Shown in pieces: positions 1 to 9,185 of a stretch of 64,000 nt of DNA. The position numbers and the translations under genes were made by a program. Within the stretch, counting starts at the first letter, position 1. Each line of letters opens with the position of its first letter. Under the pieces are notes generated by a model. The model saw only the letters and a list, made by a program, of their open reading frames with translations, was not told the DNA's origin and did no database searches. The DNA lies in contig CAJUPZ010000001.1 of the NCBI GenBank assembly GCA_910588065.1, forward strand, positions 62,001 to 126,000, read 5' to 3'. This DNA is from an uncultured Muribaculaceae bacterium (GTDB taxonomy: Bacteria > Bacteroidota > Bacteroidia > Bacteroidales > Muribaculaceae).

Positions 1-186
1 AGTGCCGTGGGTGGGGTTGAGCTGACCGCTGAGAATGCGCATCAGGGTAGACTTGCCGGCACCGTTGGCGCCGATGATGCCGTAGCAGTTGCCCGGCGTG
101 AATTTCATGTTTACATCCTGAAAAAGTACCCTTTTGCCGAATTGGATACCTAAATTGTTGACTGCTATCATTTTGTGTTGTTCCAT
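1..186 (-). CDS. ABC-F family ATPase, N-terminal part (runs off window)
   Basis: Only the first 62 residues are inside the window; the rest lies to the left. They contain a Walker A loop (GANGAGKS, residues 39-46) preceded by an IQFGKRVLFQDV segment, as in the first ATPase domain of ABC-F proteins, soluble ribosome-associated ATPases with two fused nucleotide-binding domains. Resemblance is closest to YbiT-like members, but the subfamily cannot be fixed from this fragment. The start at 186 is the first ATG; a second in-frame ATG at 171 is equally possible, because the -7 box at 203-210 leaves only a very short leader for the first. Confidence 0.8.
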   Translation of the reverse strand, partial: MEQHKMIAVNNLGIQFGKRVLFQDVNMKFTPGNCYGIIGANGAGKSTLMRILSGQLNPTHGT

Positions 187-202
187 TTTCTGAATTTGAC
201 TG

Positions 203-210
203 CAAAGGTA
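203..210 (-). promoter_or_regulatory. -7 promoter box of the ABC-F gene
   Basis: On the minus strand the sequence reads TACCTTTG, matching the Bacteroidota -7 consensus TAnnTTTG. It lies just upstream of the ABC-F start codon. Motif match only. Confidence 0.5.
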
Positions 211-311
211 CGCATTTTTTATGGAAAAACACCCATATCAGAGGTGTATATGCCGGATGCGATTGTGCAAAGGTAGTATAAGTAGCGGGCGATTTTATGC
301 GAAATCGCACA

Positions 312-339
312 TTTGTAAAATAATTTTTAATTACTTTTG
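312..339 (+). promoter_or_regulatory. Promoter of the fimbrillin-like gene
   Basis: TTTG at 312-315 and TACTTTTG at 332-339 resemble the -33 and -7 boxes of Bacteroidota housekeeping promoters. The start codon follows about 33 nt after the -7 box. Confidence 0.5.
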
Positions 340-372
340 CACAGAAAACAACGCCAATTATAAAACAGGAAT

Positions 373-3300
373 ATGAATAGCAGGAAATCGGCCATAACGA
401 CTGTAGCCATATCTTTTTTTCTCATAGCGTTTACCGGGTGCAGGGATATCCTTGATGTTCCGGGCGGAGGAATGGAACTTGAGGAATCGGATGATGTGAG
501 GTTTCTGGTGACAAATGTTTCCGACGGTTGGAGCAGCGGCAGCCGCGCCATCTACAATCCGGTGCCTGAGAGCTGGGACGACCTGCCGAGGATGGACAGC
601 GTGATATTGCCCTATCCGAACATGTTCATTCAAAAGGATGTGGAGTATCAGCCTGAGCGGCGCACCCTGGAGCCTTACAAGCCGGCCGGGGGAGATGACA
701 GCCAGGACAAGGGGGTTGAGCGCTACCCGGGCACCCACATCATACCGATGAGCGTGCAGAGCGCGTCGGAGCGCAGCGCCAGGCTGAAGGTTGTCACCAC
801 CCCCATGACTGACAAGGCTCTGGGCGAGCTGCGCAGCGCCGGTTGTGAGAGCCGGAGCACAGTGGTGGACGACAGCAATGTCAAGGAACTGTACGCCAAC
901 ATTGGCGTCAGCGCGGTGTGTTTTGAGACAGGAGCCGATTTTGACCGTCCCGAATGCCGCTTCAAGACAATGGACAATGAGCTTGTGAGCCTCAGCGGCG
1001 ACAGATGGCAGACAACTGCCGGCACATATTACTGGAATGTGTGGACCAATGACTACAACCGCATACGCTTCCATGCCTACGCTCCATACTCCGCGCCGGG
1101 TCTCAGCCCGATTGAAGACGACCCGGATGACGGCACTCCGCGTTTTGACTATACTGTTGCCGCCGATGTTGACGAGCAGACAGACCTCGGAGCCATAACA
1201 GTTGCCACTCCGGCCAATTTTCACAGGACAGTGCCTCTGAAATTCGACCATATACTCACCGGGGTGAGATTTCTGGTGGACGACCAGCACATGGCGAGCT
1301 GCCTCAGACGGGTGACCCTCGGCGGGGTGCACGGCAGCGGAACATACAAATACTCTACCAAGCCATACGATTTCACCGACCCGGATGATACCTCGAACCC
1401 CAATATCAATCCGGACAACCGCCCCGACAAGCCGGGAGTCACCCCCTCGGAGCAGGATATAGAGAAGGGCACATGGACTCCTGCCGGCGCAGCCGATGCG
1501 GAGTATAGCCTTCAGGACGAAGACTTTTTCGGAGCCGACCGCGAGCCGATACGCAGCGAATGGAGCCAGGACGACGGTGACGACTACTGGTGTGTCACCG
1601 ACCCTGACCGCATGTTCATGCTCATGCCTCAGCAGTTGCCCGAGAGCGCGTATATCGAGGCGGAATTTGTAGACGGCGACGAGCATATAATAATGCGTGG
1701 AAAAATCGGGGGCAAGGATGCCGAAGATGTGCAGCGCGAGTGGCTGCAGGGCACTATTGTGACCTACGTCATCACCACCTACGACGTAGAGTATGTTCTC
1801 AAGCTCGTGAAGGAGGGTGGCGCCTACCCCTATATCGGTGGCTATGACGACAAAACCGTTGTGAGCTACGCCCGCTATTATGACAAAGGGGGCAATATCC
1901 GCAAGATAGTGCCGGTGGAGTGGAAGCCGGTGTACTATGACAGATATGGAACTGAGGTGGAGACTCCTGATTGGGTCACCGTTACCTACGACCGGGCATC
2001 GAGGCGTCAGAAAGATTACCGCCCCGCGGATTTCGGCTTTTCGGGCGAAAATGTGAATGACTTTGTGGAATATTTCTCCAAATACATGGAGGACTCTGTG
2101 TGCTGTGGCCATGTGACAGTAGACCCGCAGAAAGCATTGAAAGTGAGCGGCGGCTCGTATTTATTAAGAGAAGCACCCTCGAAGGGCACAGCTGAGGAGC
2201 CTGTGAACCTCGCCGGCCTTTGGGCAGGCTCTCCGCAGAGCACCGTTTCAACATCAAACTGCTATATAGTAAACCAACCCGGCTATTATAACATACCCCT
2301 TGTGTATGGCAACGCCATTAAAAACGGTGCTCCCAACCCTGAATCCTACCGCTACAGCGGAGCCACCGACCAATACCGCCATTACACCTTTGAAAACCAT
2401 CTCGGGCAACCGATTACCAATCCGTATATCAAAAACTGCGGGGCTATAATCAAGGATGCAGCTCTGATGAGCACCACAGCCCAGCATGCGGTGCAGCTTG
2501 TGCATCTGAGCGACGATTATCTCACGATTTATGTAGACCCGAATTTCATAGACCAGGGGAGCACGGTGGTGCTGATACGCGACACCAACGGCGACATAAT
2601 GTGGAGCTGGCACATATGGACAACCGTAAACAACCCTTATGGCGCTGACATCAGACGAGTGGATAATTCCACCGGTGAAGTATGGGAATTCATGACCCAA
2701 AACATCGGATGGCACACCCCCGACCCGGGATTTAGCAACCCGGAACGCGCAATGTTCTGGAAGCCATTGCAGCACAGGGGCAATGCTGTTATTCAGCCGG
2801 ACAAGGATAAGGAACCAGCCGGAGATTTCATTACAAAAAACTATTATCGTGTTTTGCAGGATCAGTATGAATTGACCCTTTCGGGACATGCCCCATATTA
2901 TAATTGGGGTCGTAAAGACCCGCTTATGAGAACAGTGCATAGTGGACTCTATTTAACCCCGGGAGGAGGAGAATACATAGGGCAGTTTTACCGACGGACA
3001 TTCATTAATACCAATCTTACTACACATAACATAGATGGCAGCGAAACTTATTATTTTAATCGTGGTTATTATTTTGTAAAGCAATTCACTCCCGGTGAAT
3101 CAGTGAAAGTTCCGTGGGCTATTCCCTCAGTATGTAATCTGTCATGGCGTTCGGAGGAAAAAACCTTAGAAGATGGCTTTAAATACACCGAGTATTCTTC
3201 TAATATAGGTGCTACCACAAATGCCTATTATGTATCATGGTGGACTGGCAACCGCGACTATATCACCAATCCCGGCCAAGTGCCGTTGAAGAAGGTAGAC

Positions 3301-3993
3301 TGGCTCAATTCCACTAAATGGCCACATGCAAGAACTCCTAATGGAGATGGAGGATATGAAAACTTTTCTGATTACACAAGATACGACGATTTGTGGTGCA
3401 TAGGTCAATCAGACACAGGATATCTGTCTCATTCGCAAGGTGACAGGATTCCTGTCAAAACGGTATACGACCCATGTCCCCCTAATTTTATGGTGCCACC
3501 GAATAGAGCATTCGACAACTTGAATGCATCTACCGGTCAATATCATTATGGACGTCAGGAGACATACTTCTTCATTGATTACGGCCTGGAACTCCCTCCT
3601 ATGCCATTCCTTTCAGCGCGAATAGGGTCATCCTTCTTTGATCCACCGGGTAGTCTTACTGTTACTACTCCTTATTGGGGATGCAGCATAGAAGCCTCTG
3701 AATACCGAAACAAAGAGTATATTATAGCAGGATATGTGTATCCATTTACTGAAAGTTTATTCGGAAATACTTGCTCATTATGGACATCTGATGTATCTTT
3801 GCTCACAAATGGAGGTACTAGGATGATTTATGGCTCCTACTACAATATTACAGGAAATTTTGCTGCCGGTGATATCAGGTTGGAGGCGAACGGATCAACC
3901 TTGCAGGAGGGTGGCTCCGGCGGAGATCAAAGATCTTCAGGAAATCTTTGGTCAATGGGCGGTCGTCAAATCCGAGCCGTTAAAGAGAAATAG
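373..3993 (+). CDS. Very large fimbrillin-like surface lipoprotein
   Basis: The 1206-residue product begins with a hydrophobic signal peptide ending in a lipobox (IAFTGC), so it should be an exported lipoprotein. The N-terminal third carries a fimbrillin/Mfa-like pattern (RFHAYAPYS, LKFDHILTGVRFLV around residues 230-310). The C-terminal part has the YDPCPPNFMVPP motif common at the end of large Bacteroidales exported proteins. Ordinary fimbrillins are 300-500 residues, so this one is unusually long and probably a tip or accessory adhesin. The BspA-like gene follows after 22 nt and is probably co-transcribed. Ligand and assembly role are not visible. The last third is less GC-rich than the rest. 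Confidence 0.75.
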   Translation: MNSRKSAITTVAISFFLIAFTGCRDILDVPGGGMELEESDDVRFLVTNVSDGWSSGSRAIYNPVPESWDDLPRMDSVILPYPNMFIQKDVEYQPERRTLEPYKPAGGDDSQDKGVERYPGTHIIPMSVQSASERSARLKVVTTPMTDKALGELRSAGCESRSTVVDDSNVKELYANIGVSAVCFETGADFDRPECRFKTMDNELVSLSGDRWQTTAGTYYWNVWTNDYNRIRFHAYAPYSAPGLSPIEDDPDDGTPRFDYTVAADVDEQTDLGAITVATPANFHRTVPLKFDHILTGVRFLVDDQHMASCLRRVTLGGVHGSGTYKYSTKPYDFTDPDDTSNPNINPDNRPDKPGVTPSEQDIEKGTWTPAGAADAEYSLQDEDFFGADREPIRSEWSQDDGDDYWCVTDPDRMFMLMPQQLPESAYIEAEFVDGDEHIIMRGKIGGKDAEDVQREWLQGTIVTYVITTYDVEYVLKLVKEGGAYPYIGGYDDKTVVSYARYYDKGGNIRKIVPVEWKPVYYDRYGTEVETPDWVTVTYDRASRRQKDYRPADFGFSGENVNDFVEYFSKYMEDSVCCGHVTVDPQKALKVSGGSYLLREAPSKGTAEEPVNLAGLWAGSPQSTVSTSNCYIVNQPGYYNIPLVYGNAIKNGAPNPESYRYSGATDQYRHYTFENHLGQPITNPYIKNCGAIIKDAALMSTTAQHAVQLVHLSDDYLTIYVDPNFIDQGSTVVLIRDTNGDIMWSWHIWTTVNNPYGADIRRVDNSTGEVWEFMTQNIGWHTPDPGFSNPERAMFWKPLQHRGNAVIQPDKDKEPAGDFITKNYYRVLQDQYELTLSGHAPYYNWGRKDPLMRTVHSGLYLTPGGGEYIGQFYRRTFINTNLTTHNIDGSETYYFNRGYYFVKQFTPGESVKVPWAIPSVCNLSWRSEEKTLEDGFKYTEYSSNIGATTNAYYVSWWTGNRDYITNPGQVPLKKVDWLNSTKWPHARTPNGDGGYENFSDYTRYDDLWCIGQSDTGYLSHSQGDRIPVKTVYDPCPPNFMVPPNRAFDNLNASTGQYHYGRQETYFFIDYGLELPPMPFLSARIGSSFFDPPGSLTVTTPYWGCSIEASEYRNKEYIIAGYVYPFTESLFGNTCSLWTSDVSLLTNGGTRMIYGSYYNITGNFAAGDIRLEANGSTLQEGGSGGDQRSSGNLWSMGGRQIRAVKEK

Positions 3994-4015
3994 CGTTTAA
4001 TTAACAATATAAATT

Positions 4016-5806
4016 ATGCCAAAAAACAAAATTATCGCATTGCTCATAATCGCAATGTCGTGTATTTTCGCAAAGGCCGAAAATACAGTTGTAAAAGTGG
4101 CCGTAAGTCAAAAACATATTACGGCATACAACTCAACAGCAGCGAAGACCACCACTACCAACTGGTGGTTTATCCTTGACCCGGACACTCGTCAAGCAAC
4201 AATCACCTATCCCCGTGCAGAGGAAAACGGTGCGATTGACGAACCCTTCTCAACAGCCTATTCTTTCGGATTCCCCGGTTGGATAGGAATCTGGAATCAG
4301 AACATGTACAATTGCTGGAGTCCGGTCATTGACAAATTCAATGCTAATCCGTGGCTGTTCTACACGGCTCTCCGTGTACCCTCATCAATCTCTTATGGAG
4401 GTGTGTCTTTCACAGTCAATAAGATTGGGGATTATGCTTTCAAAGATTGCAATGCAAAGTATCTTGATATTCCCGAAAATATTGAGGCGATAGGCGACTA
4501 TGCTTTCGAAGGCAGCACAATAGTTGGACTCTGCGATGCTTCTCCGTATCAAATTGTTCCGAATTCGGTTAGAGTTCTTGGTAAAGGCGCCTTCAAGAAT
4601 TGTGCCTCAATGACAAGAATGGAAATAGGCGACAATGTGAGCGAAATTCAACCGGAGACCTTTGACGGATGCAATGCGGCGCTTCAGATTCGGTTTGGAG
4701 CGGGCGTTAAAAGCATAAACTGCGACGTTAATGCAACAAGGGTAGCGTTTGCTTCTGAAACCGAGCCGATAATCGACGGAGCGTTCACTGCTTCTGAGGT
4801 TTGGGTACCTAAAGAATATGCTGCGGCATACACATCATTTGCCAATGCAAAGCAATATTTCATTGAGCTCGACCAAGATACAATAGAAATGTATGAGGAG
4901 CAACCTAAGACAGTGCGCTTCACACAGAAATCATACTTTTATAATATGAATTCTGTATATAACTACATTTATTATTATCCGTGTCTTGAGTATGAAACTG
5001 TAGAAGGATCGGGAAGATTTGCGAATTACAACTTCTCAACAAATGCGCTTGTCGGTAAAGGCGCCAATAAAGTTAGATTTCAAATGATATATGATGACTT
5101 GGACAAGGTTTTTCAAGGCAATCAGGTATATCAATCATATAACCGCACTACCGAAGAATGCCGTTCATATTCAGTAATTGCATATAAAGAGCCGGGTGAG
5201 TACACATACAAATACCGTAGCCTTGATATTACCCGCGCCACAGCAACTGTTAAGGTTAAGGTACATGATGGTGTATATGCATCGAAAGTGATATTTGAGG
5301 GAGACACCAATATGGTAGTTGGTGGAACACGAAAATTTATTGCTATTCCGGTTAATCCCAAAGGGGTTCCTGCAAGAAAGCAAGATGTCACTTGGGAATC
5401 TCTCAATCCAGAAATTGCAACCGTAGATAATGATGGGAATGTAACAGCATTATCAATAGGCAAAGCACTTATTAAAGCTACAAGCACAGACACTCTATGC
5501 CCCAACGCATCTGGCACACTCACAATTGTTGTGACAGCCCCGGAGGAGGATGTTGAGCAGACCCGCGCTACCGATAGCCGCCTCGGCGAATCGTTGCAGC
5601 GGGACAACCGTATCAGCGTCAGCGCAAGCGCAGGACAATTGACATTGAGCAGCACCGACGAGCTTGGCTCGATTGAGGTTTATAGCCTTGACGGACGTAT
5701 GATTAAAAGGCTGAAATCAGCCGCCAAATCCGCGACGATATCATTGCCTACAGGCGCAACATATATTGTTGTGACGGGAGGCAAGAGCACCAAGGTTGCC
5801 TTATAA
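4016..5806 (+). CDS. BspA-like leucine-rich repeat protein with Big2 domain and sorting-type C-terminus
   Basis: The 596-residue secreted protein has an N-terminal signal peptide (cut near AKA-E). Leucine-rich repeats of the BspA type (LRR_5; recurring IGDYAF, LGKGAF, IPENIEAI) occupy roughly residues 130-260. A bacterial Ig-like group 2 domain lies near residues 420-500 (VTWESLNPEIATVDNDGNVTAL). The C-terminus (SIEVYSLDGRMIKRL to the end) resembles a type IX secretion sorting domain. Such proteins act at the cell surface, often in adhesion. It follows the fimbrillin-like gene closely and ends at a strong terminator. Confidence 0.8.
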   Translation: MPKNKIIALLIIAMSCIFAKAENTVVKVAVSQKHITAYNSTAAKTTTTNWWFILDPDTRQATITYPRAEENGAIDEPFSTAYSFGFPGWIGIWNQNMYNCWSPVIDKFNANPWLFYTALRVPSSISYGGVSFTVNKIGDYAFKDCNAKYLDIPENIEAIGDYAFEGSTIVGLCDASPYQIVPNSVRVLGKGAFKNCASMTRMEIGDNVSEIQPETFDGCNAALQIRFGAGVKSINCDVNATRVAFASETEPIIDGAFTASEVWVPKEYAAAYTSFANAKQYFIELDQDTIEMYEEQPKTVRFTQKSYFYNMNSVYNYIYYYPCLEYETVEGSGRFANYNFSTNALVGKGANKVRFQMIYDDLDKVFQGNQVYQSYNRTTEECRSYSVIAYKEPGEYTYKYRSLDITRATATVKVKVHDGVYASKVIFEGDTNMVVGGTRKFIAIPVNPKGVPARKQDVTWESLNPEIATVDNDGNVTALSIGKALIKATSTDTLCPNASGTLTIVVTAPEEDVEQTRATDSRLGESLQRDNRISVSASAGQLTLSSTDELGSIEVYSLDGRMIKRLKSAAKSATISLPTGATYIVVTGGKSTKVAL

Positions 5807-5827
5807 GGCGCGCACCCCACAGCATCG

Positions 5828-5853
5828 AAAAGCGGGGCTTGCCCCGCTTTTTT
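5828..5853 (+). terminator. Rho-independent terminator after the BspA-like gene
   Basis: An 8-bp stem (AGCGGGGC/GCCCCGCT) with a 2-nt loop is followed by a run of T. It lies 22 nt after the stop codon. Confidence 0.85.
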
Positions 5854-5877
5854 GTGTCTATATGCCTGAGTCAAAGA

Positions 5878-5921
5878 TGTGTTTTCTCGCTACCCCTGTG
5901 AGGGGGTCGCGAGAAAACACA
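5878..5921. repeat. Near-perfect 44-bp palindrome
   Basis: Arms TGTGTTTTCTCGC (5878-5890) and GCGAGAAAACACA (5909-5921) are exact reverse complements, and the inner CCCCT/GGGGG blocks also pair. A shorter version recurs at 7665-7690. Confidence 0.85.
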
Positions 5922-6246
5922 CAGCATCGCATCTCCGACGCTCATTATATTTTTAGGTTCGGCATTTCCCCAGGCCTCGCGCTGTGCGCTCGTGCTGGGG
6001 TTTCAGACTGCATCGCACCCGCCGGGTACTCAGACGTCTCCGACGCCTGCAAGGGATGGTGGGGTTCGCCGCGGGTCTTTATTGGGGTGGGGATGGGCAG
6101 GTGGGCGACCTCGGAGAGGTCTGAGGTTCGGAGAACCGAAGCCGTAGAGAAACCCCAGCACGAGCGCGTAGCGCGAGGCCTGGGGTATGACGTGTGCCCC
6201 CTCTCTCCTTTGAGCCTCGTGAGAGGCGATGCCGTGTGGCCGGCTT
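5920..6246. repeat. Repeat unit copy 1 with internal inverted repeat
   Basis: The unit contains a 37-bp inverted repeat with two mismatches: one arm starts CCCCAGGCCTCGCGCTGTGC near 5970, the other ends GCGCGAGGCCTGGGG near 6185. The transcript would fold into one long hairpin. Shorter internal palindromes, such as TTCGGAGAACCGAA, are also present. Confidence 0.8.
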
Positions 6247-6251
6247 CACAC

Positions 6252-6573
6252 CACAGCATCGCATCTCCGATGCTCATTATATTTTTAGGCTCGGCATTTC
6301 CCCAGGCCTCGCGCTGTGCGCTCGTGCTGGGGTTTCAGACGGCATCGCACCCGCCGGGTGCTCAGACGTCTCCGACGCCTGCAAGGGAAGGTGGAATTCC
6401 CGCAACCGCGCTCGCCGCGGGTGGAGATGGGCAGGTGGGCGACCTCGGAGAGGTCTGAGGTTCGGAGAACCGAAGCCGTAGAGAAACCCCAGCACGAGCG
6501 CGTAGCGCGAGGCCTGGGGTATGACGTGTGCCCCCTCTCTCCTTTGAGCCTCGTGAGAGGCGATGTCGTGAGG
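6252..6573. repeat. Repeat unit copy 2
   Basis: This is a tandem copy of the preceding unit at a period of about 332 bp, with the same internal inverted repeat. It differs mainly near 6390-6425. It ends immediately before the stop codon of the transposase gene. Confidence 0.8.
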
Positions 6574-6575
6574 CC

Positions 6576-7019
6576 TCACATCATATCGTTAGCGTCAAGA
6601 GTCTTCCCGGCAGCAGCATATAGTCGGGTAAGCTCATCAGCGAAATTATGATATTGATGATGCGTTTTTTGCTCATTTATATACCTTACCACCCCCTCCT
6701 TAACACTATTGCTTACAGATATGGCAAAATACTCACTTGCCCAACCGCAAAAATGAGGAAACAAGCCGGAAGTACACATCCAACTACTTGAACGAGATTT
6801 GATTTCCCTGACAATGTCAGATAGAGCCACTGACGGGTGTAAATCCAATAGGATATGCACATGATTTTCTATGCCGCCAATTCTCAGCAAACGACACTTA
6901 TGCTCCCTTATGATGCTCCATATAAATCTATACAAGGATTCTGCTCCGGAGTCGGGGATTGTCATCTCGCGACGCTTGGTGGCGAAAACAATGTGGTATA
7001 ACGCAATAACTTTACTCAT
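6576..7019 (-). CDS. REP-associated-type (IS200/Y1) tyrosine transposase
   Basis: The 147-residue protein has the Y1 HUH transposase signature: the metal-binding pair in IENHVHILLDL (residues about 50-60) and a C-terminal candidate catalytic tyrosine in VVRYINEQ. Length and motifs fit the IS200-like family that nicks and rejoins single-stranded hairpin DNA. It stands alone, without TnpB, and palindromic repeat copies flank both sides (copy 2 ends at its stop codon; copy 3 starts 39 bp from its start). That arrangement fits domesticated REP-associated tyrosine transposases rather than a free insertion sequence. No frameshift is seen, so it is probably intact. Confidence 0.8.
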   Translation of the reverse strand: MSKVIALYHIVFATKRREMTIPDSGAESLYRFIWSIIREHKCRLLRIGGIENHVHILLDLHPSVALSDIVREIKSRSSSWMCTSGLFPHFCGWASEYFAISVSNSVKEGVVRYINEQKTHHQYHNFADELTRLYAAAGKTLDANDMM

Positions 7020-7057
7020 AGTCGGGTATTTTGGCTATAAAGATAGCAAATATTTTT

Positions 7058-7224
7058 CACAGCATCGCATCTCCGATGCTCATTATATTTCAGTCTCGGC
7101 ATTTCCCCGGGTTACGCTTCGCTTACCCGGGGTTTTCCTACGGCATCGCACCCGCCGGGTGCTCAGACGTCTCCGACGCCTGCAAGGGAAGGTGGGATTC
7201 CCGCAACCGCGCTCGCCGCGGGTG
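7058..7224. repeat. Repeat unit copy 3 (left portion, variant hairpin)
   Basis: It shares the left end and the GCATCGCACCCGCCGGGTGC to CGCGGGTGG segment with copy 2. The hairpin arm is replaced by a different palindrome, CCCCGGGTTACGC/GCTTACCCGGGG. Conserving the structure while changing the sequence is typical of REP-like elements. Confidence 0.7.
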
Positions 7225-7311
7225 GTAAAACACCACATGGTGACAAACAAAATAATCGCAACCGGGCGCGCATCACCCGCGGCGAGCGGGGTCGCGAGAA
7301 AAGCGAGGTCT

Positions 7312-7546
7312 GGTACCTCCGGCACCATTTGCATTGTGGGGCGCCTGACCCCGCACTTCGTACGGGGATAACAAGATAGAAGAGCCTACGGCTCTATATA
7401 ACCATTTGGCTCTACGACATCTCGCCCTTCCCCCCATAGCATTTTGGCGTCGGAGACGTCTTAGCGCAGGATGCGCGATCATCTTGTTAACCGGGCACGA
7501 AGTGCTCGGATTACCAGCCACCTACACAAATGGTGCCGGAGGTACC
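7312..7546. repeat. Perfect 20-bp inverted repeat pair
   Basis: GGTACCTCCGGCACCATTTG at 7312-7331 is the exact reverse complement of 7527-7546. The DNA between them contains further short palindromes and no convincing gene. Confidence 0.8.
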
Positions 7547-7790
7547 ACACTATATTATTAAACAGACTTTCGGTAATCATCACCCGCGGTGAGCGGGTGA
7601 CAGGAAAATAGCGCGTTGGTGGAGCGTAGCGAGACCACGCGTTCAGGTCGCCAAAACGAAATAAGACCCCTGTGAGGGGGTCGCGAGAAGCCCACACAGC
7701 ATCGTATCTCCGATGCCATCACCACCACACGGTGCCCTCGCGCATGCGAAATTTTTTACGTACACGCTTGACATCGGGCTTCTCATGTAT

Positions 7791-7798
7791 TATCTTTG
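7791..7798 (+). promoter_or_regulatory. -7 promoter box of queA
   Basis: TATCTTTG fits TAnnTTTG and lies 20 nt before the queA start codon. A TTGACA-like sequence is about 22 nt further upstream. Confidence 0.5.
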
Positions 7799-7818
7799 CA
7801 GGCTGAACATTCGTAAAG

Positions 7819-9030
7819 ATGATGGATCCGAAGACTCTGACTATAGATGACTATAATTATGCGCTGCCGGATGAGCTGATAGCGCGTCACCCTCTTGAGC
7901 AGCGCGACAGCTGCCGGCTGCTTGTGCGCCATGGCGATGGGGCGCTTGAGGAGCGTGTGTTCAGTGACCTGCCGTCGCTGCTAGGCCCGGACGTAATGCT
8001 GGTGGCCAACAATACGAGGGTTATCAATGCGCGGCTGCGGTTTGCCAAGGAGGGCACCGGAGCGAGGATTGAGATATTTTGTTTGGAGCCGGCTGAACCG
8101 GCAGACTATGAGCGGTCGTTTGCGAGCACGGACGGATGTTCATGGGTGTGCTTCGTGGGCAATTCCAAGAGGTGGAAGGCCGGAGCGCTGAGCATGAGGC
8201 TTGAAGTTGGAGGTAAGGTGGTTGTGCTGAGCGCCACCCGTCAGAGCAAGGAGGGAAATGCGTCTGTTGTGCGCTTTGATTGGGATGACCGGAGCGTGAC
8301 ATTTTCCCGCATCATAGAGGCCGCTGGTGAAATACCCATCCCTCCCTATCTCAACCGCGACACCGAGGCGAGCGATTTGAGCGACTATCAGACAGTGTAC
8401 TCCCACATAGAGGGGTCGGTGGCCGCGCCCACGGCCGGGCTGCATTTCACTCCCGGGCTGTTTGAGCGGCTGCGTCAGGGTGGAGTGGAGTGCAGGGAGC
8501 TGACGCTGCATGTGGGTGCAGGCACATTTGCTCCCGTGAAATCGGAGACAGTGGGTGAGCATGAGATGCACAGCGAGTTCATATCAGTGAGCCGCGCACT
8601 GATAGAGGAGCTTGCACGAGGCGACAAGAGGGTTGTTGCGGTGGGCACCACGAGTGTGCGCACGCTCGAGAGCCTGTATCACCTCGGATGCGTGTATGCC
8701 ACCACCGGCGAGGTGGGTGAGCTTGAGCAATGGTATCCTTATTCGGCCGGACATCCGGATTTGAGTGTGGGGGAGTCCATGAGTGCTCTTCTGAGGCATC
8801 TTGACGCCACCGGAACTGACCGCCTCATGGCATCTACCCGTATCATCATCGCTCCGGGCTACCGCTACCGGATAGTGAAGGGCATGGTGACTAATTTCCA
8901 TCAGCCGAAATCAACCCTTCTGCTGCTCGTGAGCGCATTTACAGGCGGCGACTGGCGGCGGATGTATGACCACGCGGTTGCAGCGCGCTACCGCTTTCTG
9001 AGCTACGGCGATGCACAGCTGCTGCTGTGA
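7819..9030 (+). CDS. queA: S-adenosylmethionine:tRNA ribosyltransferase-isomerase QueA
   Basis: QueA transfers and isomerises the ribosyl group of S-adenosylmethionine onto 7-aminomethyl-7-deazaguanine in tRNA, giving epoxyqueuosine at the wobble position of GUN-anticodon tRNAs. The 403-residue protein has the family N-terminus (DYNYALPDELIARHPLEQRD), the HFTPGL/HVGAGTFAPVK core (residues about 210-240) and MVTNFHQPKSTLLLLVSAF near the C-terminus. It is longer than the roughly 350-residue proteobacterial enzymes. Two ATGs are adjacent; either could be used. It stands alone between the repeat island and parA. Confidence 0.95.
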   Translation: MMDPKTLTIDDYNYALPDELIARHPLEQRDSCRLLVRHGDGALEERVFSDLPSLLGPDVMLVANNTRVINARLRFAKEGTGARIEIFCLEPAEPADYERSFASTDGCSWVCFVGNSKRWKAGALSMRLEVGGKVVVLSATRQSKEGNASVVRFDWDDRSVTFSRIIEAAGEIPIPPYLNRDTEASDLSDYQTVYSHIEGSVAAPTAGLHFTPGLFERLRQGGVECRELTLHVGAGTFAPVKSETVGEHEMHSEFISVSRALIEELARGDKRVVAVGTTSVRTLESLYHLGCVYATTGEVGELEQWYPYSAGHPDLSVGESMSALLRHLDATGTDRLMASTRIIIAPGYRYRIVKGMVTNFHQPKSTLLLLVSAFTGGDWRRMYDHAVAARYRFLSYGDAQLLL

Positions 9031-9185
9031 CGGCTGCGCGGGCGTGGAACTTAGGTAGGGGAGTGTTCCACGAAGTTATCAACATTTTGTAGAGGTTATG
9101 AACATTTAACGAAATTTGAGGGGTCAATAGGTTGTGTATTAAAGTATAAAGCTTTTACTTTGCACCATTATTCAAAGAAATTCGC

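Larger units (their letters stand above)
5878..7741. repeat. Palindrome-rich repeat island around an IS200-like transposase
   Basis: About 1.86 kb of repetitive DNA built from a repeated unit that begins CACAGCATCGCATCTCCGA. Copies are at 5920-6246 (full), 6252-6573 (full), 7058-7224 (left part) and 7695-7717 (fragment). Only the transposase gene at 6576-7019 looks coding; other open frames are stops missed by chance in GC-rich repeats and differ between copies. The parts outside the gene (5854-6575 and 7020-7790) hold no other gene that can be supported. Confidence 0.8.

Noticed and set aside
358..2112. 584-codon open frame on the minus strand
   Set aside because: It lies fully opposite the fimbrillin-like gene, which has a signal peptide, lipobox and family motifs. 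The opposite frame is open because of GC-rich codon use and shows no domain.
5796..7697. Several 60-220-codon open frames in the repeat island
   Set aside because: They consist of palindromic repeat sequence, occur in both strands and several frames, and are not preserved between repeat copies. Only the transposase is supported.
9060..9120. parS or DnaA-box cluster upstream of parA
   Set aside because: Only a half-site resembling parS (TGTTCCACG) and one TTATCAACA are present; a full palindrome or several DnaA boxes would be needed to call a parS site or origin.
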